DNA from: Rhabdophis nuchalis
Taxonomy: Eukaryota; Chordata; Lepidosauria; Squamata; Natricidae
Direction of reading: 5' to 3'
Assembly: GCA_039707465.1 (NCBI GenBank)
Contig: CM077645.1
Span: forward strand, 58,033,850-58,097,849
Length of the DNA: 64,000 nucleotides
The translations under genes were made by a program, and so were the position numbers. The notes under the pieces were generated by a model, which ran no database searches, had not been told where the DNA came from, and was given only the letters and a program-made list of their open reading frames with translations. The first letter of the stretch is position 1; the number at the start of each line of letters is the position of its first letter. Below, piece by piece: positions 57,887 through 64,000 of this stretch.

Positions 57887-58150
57887 AATCAACGTCATAG
57901 TTGTCCCAAAGATGCTTTTTCAAAAAGCACTTGGACTTTGTTTTTTGTTGAAAGTGTTTTGCTTCTCACCCAAGTAGCTTCTTAGAAGTGAAGAAACTTT
58001 TTGGATGAGAAGCGAAACATCTTCAAGAACAAGTCCAGTTGCCTTTCGAAAAAGCAGCTTTGGGAAATTCAATACACCTTCCTCCTCCTATTTTCAACAA
58101 ATCCGTGAGATGGATTTGACTGAGTAAGAGTAACGGGTCCAAAGTCGCTT
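57887..58150 (+). mobile_element. Penelope-like (PLE) tail, candidate
   Basis: 'gtgttttgcttctcacccaa', 'gtagcttcttagaagtgaag', 'ggatgagaagcgaaacatct' and 'acaagtccagttgcc' belong to a widespread vertebrate repeat that I associate with Penelope-like elements. The order tgaaga - hairpin (cttc..gaag) - gaaac fits a hammerhead-like core (57985-58020). E2 inserted just upstream, into this repeat's left flank. No coding part. Confidence 0.5.
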
Positions 58151-58189
58151 AGCTTTCATGGCTAAAGCAGCTACCATCTTCATCCATAT

Positions 58190-59561
58190 CTTTATTGGAG
58201 GGCCAGAGATGGGGGTTGTTCCTCCATCCTGGTCCTATTAGACCTCTCGGCGGCTTTTGATACCATCGACCATGGTATCCTATTGCATCGGCTGGGGGGG
58301 TTGGGGGTGGGAGGCACCGTTTTACGGTGGTTCTCCTCCTACCTCTCTGGCCGATCGCAATTTGTGTTGACAGGAGAGCAGAGGTCGACCTCGAGACCCG
58401 TCACATGTGGGGTGCCTCAGGGGTCGGTCCTCTCGCCTCTCCTGTTCAACACATATATGAAGCCGCTGGGTGAGATCATCCGTGGTTTTGGGGTAGAGTA
58501 CCACCTGTACGCTGATGATACACAGCTGTACATTTCTACCCCAAACCACCCCAACGATGCCGTAGCAGTGATGTGCCAGTGCCTGGAAGCCGTGCGGATC
58601 TGGATGGGAAGTAACGGACTCAGGCTCAACCCGACCAAGACCGAGTGGCTGTGGTTTCCGACTGCCCGATTCAACCAGCTGACTCCATCGCTGGCCATAG
58701 GGGGCGAACATCTTGCCCCTGTGGATGGGGCGCGCAACTTGGGTGTCCTCCTGGATGCCCGGCTGTCCATGGAAAATCAAGTGACAGCCGTGGCCAGGAG
58801 GGCGTTTTACCAGGTTCGCCTGGTTCGCCAGTTGCGCCCCCTATTGGATCGGGACGCCCTTCGCACAGTCACTCATGCTCTCGTGACATCGCGACTGGAC
58901 TATTGTAACTCTCTCTACATGGGGCTTCCCTTGAGGTGCACTCGGAGACTTCAGATGGTTCAGAATGCAGCCGCGCGGGCAATCTTGGGTACCTCCAGAT
59001 CTGCCCACATAACTCCACTTCTGCGCGAGTTGCACTGGCTGCCTGTCGTCTTCCGGGTGCGCTTCAAGGTATTAGTCATCATTTTTAAAGCGCTCCATGG
59101 CTCGGGACCTAGCTATCTGCGGGATCGGATCCTGCCTCATACATCCTCACGGCCGATTCGCTCCCACAGAGAGGGACTTCTCCGGGTGCCGTCCACTAGA
59201 CTCTGTCAGCGGGCGACGCCCAGGGGAAGGGCTCTCTCTGTGGCGGGCCCAGCCCTCTGGAACGACCTTCCCCCCGACATTAGAACAACCACGGACTTCC
59301 GCTCCTTCCGTCTGAAACTAAAAACTCATCTTTTCCGTTTGGCCGGCCTTGGGTAGCCTCTCTCTACAGGGTCTAGCTGTTTTAATTGGGTATTTTAGCA
59401 GGTTAAGGGGATTTTAGCACAGGCCCAGATTTAATTTGTTTTAATTGTATTTGTATATTTATTGTATTGTGGTTTTAGTTTTCCCTGTGCACCGCTCCGA
59501 GTCCCTACGGGGAGAGGAGCGGTCTATAAATTAAATCATTCATTCATTCATTCATTCATTT
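58190..59561 (+). mobile_element. L2 LINE, 5'-truncated, copy 4 (best preserved)
   Basis: Contains most of the reverse-transcriptase domain including both catalytic motifs, the L2 3' UTR ('gagtccctacggggagagg', 'gcggtctataaatta') and an (ATTC)n tail. It is truncated near 58190. Confidence 0.93.
58205..59356 (+). CDS. L2 reverse transcriptase, palm to C-terminus
   Basis: The open frame continues upstream of the first start-like codon to about 58205, giving about 383 sense codons without a stop. It includes SSILVLLDLSAAFDTIDHG (RT motif A with catalytic Asp), GVPQGSVLSPLLFNTYMKPL (motif B), EYHLYADDTQLYIS (motif C, YADD), TEWLWFP, SRLDYCNSLYMGLPLR, LHWLPVVFRVRFK and the terminal LKTHLFRLAGLG. 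An L2 reverse transcriptase copies its RNA at the nicked genomic target. The endonuclease domain and N-terminal RT motifs are missing. The intact core suggests a young copy. A real initiation codon is not present. Confidence 0.88.
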   Translation, partial: RDGGCSSILVLLDLSAAFDTIDHGILLHRLGGLGVGGTVLRWFSSYLSGRSQFVLTGEQRSTSRPVTCGVPQGSVLSPLLFNTYMKPLGEIIRGFGVEYHLYADDTQLYISTPNHPNDAVAVMCQCLEAVRIWMGSNGLRLNPTKTEWLWFPTARFNQLTPSLAIGGEHLAPVDGARNLGVLLDARLSMENQVTAVARRAFYQVRLVRQLRPLLDRDALRTVTHALVTSRLDYCNSLYMGLPLRCTRRLQMVQNAAARAILGTSRSAHITPLLRELHWLPVVFRVRFKVLVIIFKALHGSGPSYLRDRILPHTSSRPIRSHREGLLRVPSTRLCQRATPRGRALSVAGPALWNDLPPDIRTTTDFRSFRLKLKTHLFRLAGLG

Positions 59562-60633
59562 ACATTAGCATGAAGTAAACATAGGCATAGCAGCTTTTAT
59601 ATCCAGTTTGGCTCAACTTTATCAAGCCATTAAAGCTTAACAAATGACAGCTAAACCCATGATGACTTAGCAAGACACGCAAAGCTGAGGTACAGAATCT
59701 GACATTGTAATCCTGGAAAAAGTCAATACCTAGTAACCATTTGGCCTTTTCTTTTTAAGTCTTTGTCAAGATACTTCTAAACTTCTCTCCAACCACAAAT
59801 TTTGTTGAATCTGAAAGCAAATTTAAAATTACAAGTTTAAAACATTGCAGCTATTGTTCAGAATGATGAAGCTTTCCCCCCCAAATGATGAATTGTTGAA
59901 GGGCTAAACAAACATTGTTTCCAATTCCAGCTGGAACTAATTTATGTCCTACATAGACCATATGTCTAGCCAGAGAGTAATTTTTGTCAAAGAGAGATAC
60001 AATCTCTTTCCTTTTGCAAACATTATTTTCCAGCTTCATCAGCTGCATTGTTAATTCCAGTAATGAGAGTTATTTGCCTGTTGTTCAAAAGAAAACTCTA
60101 TTCAGCAAACATGCTCGGATTTTAATTGAATAATTTATTTGATGAGCTTTTATTTTTCCTTCCTGATATTCAGTCAGCTGTGACAATAATGAAATATCAC
60201 CCTGAATGTAAATTGGTAACAGAACTGTACTTTTAATTTTTCATGTTCTTAATACTGAAATGGCGTTCCTGATTTTTAAAAGCAGCTGAATAATAAACTA
60301 ATCAGTTGTAGAATCTTTTGTGAAAAGCACATCTAACTGTAATAACAAACATGAAAGTGCAAATTTAAAACTCTGCTAAAATTTCCCAAATAGTTCAAAA
60401 ATTTTAAACTTTGGGAAGTTTTGAAATATTGTAACAATGAAGCAAAAAGTAAACTCAAACTATTGTCCTTATTATTAAAATTATTGCCCTTATTATGAAT
60501 CAAAAGAGATGAGAGAGGAGGCTGAAAGGAGGCTGAAATAAATGCCCAAATGCCTTTCTTTGACCTTTGTTGGAAAAAAATTTCCTTGAATTCTTATAAA
60601 TGTATGTTTCCTTTTTAAATAACAAGTTCTTAA
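59562..60633. other. Non-coding sequence
   Basis: AT-rich with no recognised feature. Confidence 0.55.
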
Positions 60634-61137
60634 TACAATACAATTGCAGAGTTGGAAGGGACCTTGTAGGTCTTCTAGTCCAACCCCCTGCGTGGGCAGG
60701 AACCTTATACCATTTCAGACAAATGGCTATCTAACATCTTTTTAAAGACTTCCAGGGTTGGGGCATTCACAACTTCTGGAGGCAAGCTGTTCCAGAGGTT
60801 AATTGTTCTAACTGTCAGGAAATTTCTCCTTAGTTCTAAGTTGCTTCTCTCCTTGATTAGTTTCCACCCATTGCTTCTTGTCCTGCCCCCAGGTGCCTTG
60901 GAGAATAGTTTGACTCCCTCTTCTTTGTGGCACCCTCTGAGATATCGGAACACTGCTATCATGTCTCCCCTGGTCCTTCTCTTCATCAAACTAGACATAC
61001 CCAGCTCCTGCAACCGTTCTTCATATGTTTTAGTCTCCAGTCCCCTAATCATCTTGGTTGCTCTTCTCTGCACTCTTTCCAGAGTCTCCACGTCTTTTCT
61101 ACATCGTGGTGACCAAAACTGTATGCAGTATTCCAGT
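60634..61137 (-). mobile_element. CR1 LINE, 5'-truncated, copy 2
   Basis: Minus-strand CR1 3' end. The tail 'aatacaatacaattgcagag' and 'aggtcttctagtccaacc' are the complement of the diagnostic CR1 terminus. The coding part at 61137-60705 encodes LEYCIQFWSPRCRKDVETLE, RRATKMIRGLETKTYEERLQ, RGDMIAVFRYLRGCHKEE and LWNSLPPEVVNAPTLEVFKK with no stop. It is nearly identical to the copy at 29663 but truncated further at its 5' end. Confidence 0.95.
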
Positions 61138-62190
61138 ATTCTTGACAAAGATTCTTTTTCCCAGCTGATACCTTATTTACTTGCAATTGCCTTTTCGTTT
61201 CATTCACTTAGATTTAGCGTAGCTCATATAACTGAATTGGCATCATCAGAAACTGAATGATAAAGTCACAATACTTTATATCAGTGCTGGTTCTTTTGGA
61301 CCCGATGACATCATTTGATATATCTGAACACATCATATTTCTCTCTAGGTTAAGATATTTAGGCATTCATTACTAGCGTGTTCTTTTACAGAAAAGAATA
61401 TTCTTAACAGTACGTATCTTATGAACCAATTCTGAATTTTAATTTATTTTTTAATGAAATTTTGAATTATTTTCTTTATGGTATTTCTTTGGGTCTCCTG
61501 ATTCATGATCAGAGTTTTCAATATTGTTACATTGATTGTGTTCCAGTCTATGAGTCATTTATGGTCAAAGTGTGGTCAGCTATGATGGAATTTTTGCTTT
61601 TTCCCATTCCAGAGTGACTGATTCAACTTCTCTAGGCATTTAGAAACCTGCATCTGCAATTCTCTCTTTCTCATCACTTTTGAGAAATTCTGATGTACTT
61701 TAAGGAAATTTGCTGATCTTTTTATATGATTATATACAGTAGTTTATATGATCTGAAAATTGCCAATTTAAAATTGTAGCCTTATATCTTATTCATATTT
61801 ACTAAAATCTATATTTCATTGAACTGTAAGTAGAAGATGGTTTTCAACTATTTTTAAGGCCAATGTTTCAATATTTCAATTTGGATTTTGCATTTGGGTT
61901 TATGGGTCACGACTCATCTACCATTTGCAAATCTGTTATGACAGGAAGGTCAGAAATAAAGATGGTAATTCATCAGAGATGTTAAACTCTATTGAATGAT
62001 TAACATTTGCATGAGTCCCATAAGATAAAGCATTTAAATCAGCACCTGGCCATTTTCTGAAAGCTTTCTTTTTTAAGCTTTTCTTTAAAGCTTAAAAAAA
62101 TCTATTTAAGAAAGAACTTTCTCAAAGTTTGAAACTGAAATAACAGCAGCTCTGGAAGCTTTGTATTACAGTTCATGAATCCTGCAACCT
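61138..62190. other. Non-coding AT-rich sequence
   Basis: No gene. A small 'aagcttttctttaaagctt' palindrome lies near 62075. Confidence 0.55.
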
Positions 62191-62195
62191 GAGAT

Positions 62196-62210
62196 AATAG
62201 ATAGATAGAT

Positions 62211-62284
<74 letters not shown>

Positions 62285-62442
62285 GATAATGATGATGATG
62301 ATGAAAAGAAGAAGAAGAAGAAGAAGAAGAAGAAGAAGAAGAAGAAGAAGAAGAAGAAGAAGAAGAAGAAGAAGAAGAAGAAGAAGAAGAAGAAGAAGAA
62401 GAAGAAGAAGAAGAAGAAGGATAGATAGGCAGGCAGGCAGGC
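62196..62442. repeat. (GATA)n-(GAT)n-(GAA)n-(GGCA)n compound microsatellite
   Basis: About 85 bp GATA, a short GAT bridge, about 110 bp uninterrupted GAA (62306-62419), then GATA and GGCA. Confidence 0.98.
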
Positions 62443-63430
62443 ATTAAGTCAAATAGACACATAATCACTGAAAATTACAATAGTACTTTAAAACATGTAT
62501 TGGGAAATTTAACCATTAAGCACTGAATGTCATAAGAAAATTGACAGGGATATTACAGTAAACTAGAATTGATGATGTTCCATTCATAACAAACTGTATT
62601 ATGTTTAGATTGGATTGGTGTTTATTTGTTGTGATGGAAATGGGACTAGCTGAGATAAAGCGGACAAAAGTAGACAATGAGATGGTACTACCTGAGATAA
62701 AACAGGTATAGTCCTGCCAAAGACAGGAACTCACATCACCAGAAAGGAAAGTGAGGTAAAGCACAGACACATAAAGAGAAAAAAATCATACATAAAAAGG
62801 AACAAAAATGCAAAGACCAAGATTATTTAGCTCAGTCGCTGTTTGGCAGTTAAACTGACATCAAAAGTAACAAACTGGAGATGGAAATAAACACAGAAAG
62901 TTTTCTTCCTGAATGGATTTCAGTGACCCAAGAGATTAAACTATGTATCTCAATGCTACGAGTTTCCTGAGTTATTCTTGAAAGGGGATAAATTCTAATG
63001 ACTGTATTCCATCCTTGCAAAAGAGGCTTCTGTTTCTCAAGCTTCTTTTCTGTGTCTTTGACAATTTTTTTTTTGATAGTTACTGGTTTTGAACTTACGT
63101 TATTGTTGGAGGGGACAGAATGATGCTGATGTTGTTTTCTGTAGCCAATTTTCTACTATTTTGTATTCATCCCGATTGTCAGTATTTTGAATCTGAAATT
63201 GTCCATTGGGAAAAAAATAACTCATGACATTTTCCTCAACCACTTAACTGAAGTAGGGGAGCCAGATTATTTAATGAAAGTTAGAATAAGTAGCATACTT
63301 ACTGACCACCTTGTAAGGATGAAAATTTCACAGTTCAATCATGCTAATTCCTTTGGGTTTCTTTCTTTTTTGAAGGAAATTATTTTCTACATCAAATTAA
63401 AAAGCAAAATGCTTCAGACTCTCATACTAA
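62443..63430. other. Non-coding sequence
   Basis: No recognised feature. Confidence 0.55.
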
Positions 63431-63775
63431 TCATCCTTGCTTAATGACTGCTCTGTTTAGTGACTCTTTGAAGTTACAATGGCACTAAAAAGTAATTCTA
63501 TGACTAGTCCTTGCACATGTGACCAGTTCAGCATTTTGCAGTTATGTGATCAACATTTGTGCACTTTACAACTGGCTTCTGACATTCCCTCCCCACCTCA
63601 CTTACCTGCTTTCCAGCTCCATTCTCCTGTAAATAGGCAGCTCCATTCTCCTGCAAATAGGCTGCCCCTGCCCCTGATGTGTCCCAGGCTCCCAGCTGAT
63701 CTTCTTTTGTTGTTTTGAAGAAAATCAGCTGGGAGCCTGGGAGACATCAGGGGCAGGGGCAGCCTATTTGCCTAT
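63431..63775. mobile_element. Fragment of the 'cttaatgactg' TIR-element family with palindromic insert
   Basis: 'gcttaatgactgctctgttt', 'agtgactctttgaagttaca' and 'gcacatgtgacca' resemble the interior of the element at 17689-18281. No terminal repeats are found. Its right part contains the palindrome at 63660-63766. Confidence 0.45.
63660..63766. repeat. Inverted repeat, about 45-bp arms
   Basis: 'ggctgcccctgcccctgatg' and 'ccaggctcccagctgat' on the left (63660-63703) pair with 'atcagctgggagcctgg' and 'catcaggggcaggggcagcc' on the right (63723-63766), with one or two mismatches. The spacer is about 19 bp, T-rich then A-rich. Confidence 0.9.
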
Positions 63776-64000
63776 TCTCTGAACTACTCAAAAGTTCCAC
63801 TTTTGGTTCTCCAGAATCTGTCAGAACTGGCTGAATACCATCTCTGATGTAAACCTAAGTTACTAAGGTTTATTGCGTACTGATTAACATATAGATTGAG
63901 ACAATAGTTACCCACTTAGTATATGGGTATATGCTGATAATAGAACTGCCCAGAGAGTGCTGTATAGCACTATATAGCATATAAGTTTAAGTGCTATTGC
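63776..64000. other. Non-coding sequence at window edge
   Basis: No recognised feature. Confidence 0.5.

Noticed and set aside
57404..57985. 193-codon plus-strand frame over the GC-rich region
   Set aside because: It is the complement of the 5' UTR of L1-like element E2 and crosses its target duplication. No protein motif.
62166..62468. Poly-serine minus-strand frame
   Set aside because: Translation of the GAA/GATA arrays.

Overview
The window looks like intronic DNA of a squamate reptile, most likely a snake. It is AT-rich, has long runs without coding capacity, and carries a mixture of repeats typical of squamates: BovB/RTE, CR1, L2, R4-like and L1-like LINEs, a DIRS-type tyrosine-recombinase element, hAT-like and TA-flanked miniature DNA elements, Penelope-like tails, and many long microsatellites (GATA, GAA, AAT, CTTT, AC).

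The only convincing host gene sequence is one 159-bp exon on the minus strand (31405-31563). It encodes 53 residues of a VPS10-domain receptor, best matched to SORCS1. It has a good acceptor and donor and is in phase 0 at both ends. I found no neighbouring exon, so most of the window is probably two very large introns of this gene.

Layout. 0-9.3 kb: a BovB tail with a miniature element inserted in it, a second truncated copy of that element, three R4-like LINE tails, and an L2 tail. 12.8-20.2 kb: an unassigned LINE tail, a BovB-like tail, two kinds of miniature element, and an L2 copy flanked by a 68-bp direct repeat. 20.2-26.9 kb is quiet. 26.9-29.1 kb: a DIRS remnant with inverted terminal repeats, an internal complementary region and a decayed recombinase, split by an L2 insertion. 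29.7-30.3 kb: CR1. 31.4 kb: the SORCS exon. 35.5-37.6, 41.2-43.7 and 55.9-57.9 kb: three short L1-like insertions, each with target duplications, ORF1-type coding sequence and no ORF2. 44.6-45.9 kb: L2 followed by a perfect 84-bp-arm palindrome. 48.2-52.7 kb: a small hAT element, polypyrimidine tracts, a degenerate minisatellite, a 267-bp-arm foldback with a hammerhead-like core, and a large miniature element nested in a hAT remnant. 58.2-61.1 kb: the best-preserved L2 reverse transcriptase, then CR1. 62.2-63.8 kb: a compound microsatellite and a further palindrome.

The genes do not form a pathway. Apart from the SORCS exon, the coding sequences belong to retroelements and nearly all are truncated or broken. 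The most interesting signals are the ORF2-less (half-L1-like) elements, the DIRS remnant with its own internal 'empty site', the perfect palindrome, and the hammerhead-like cores in Penelope-like tails.
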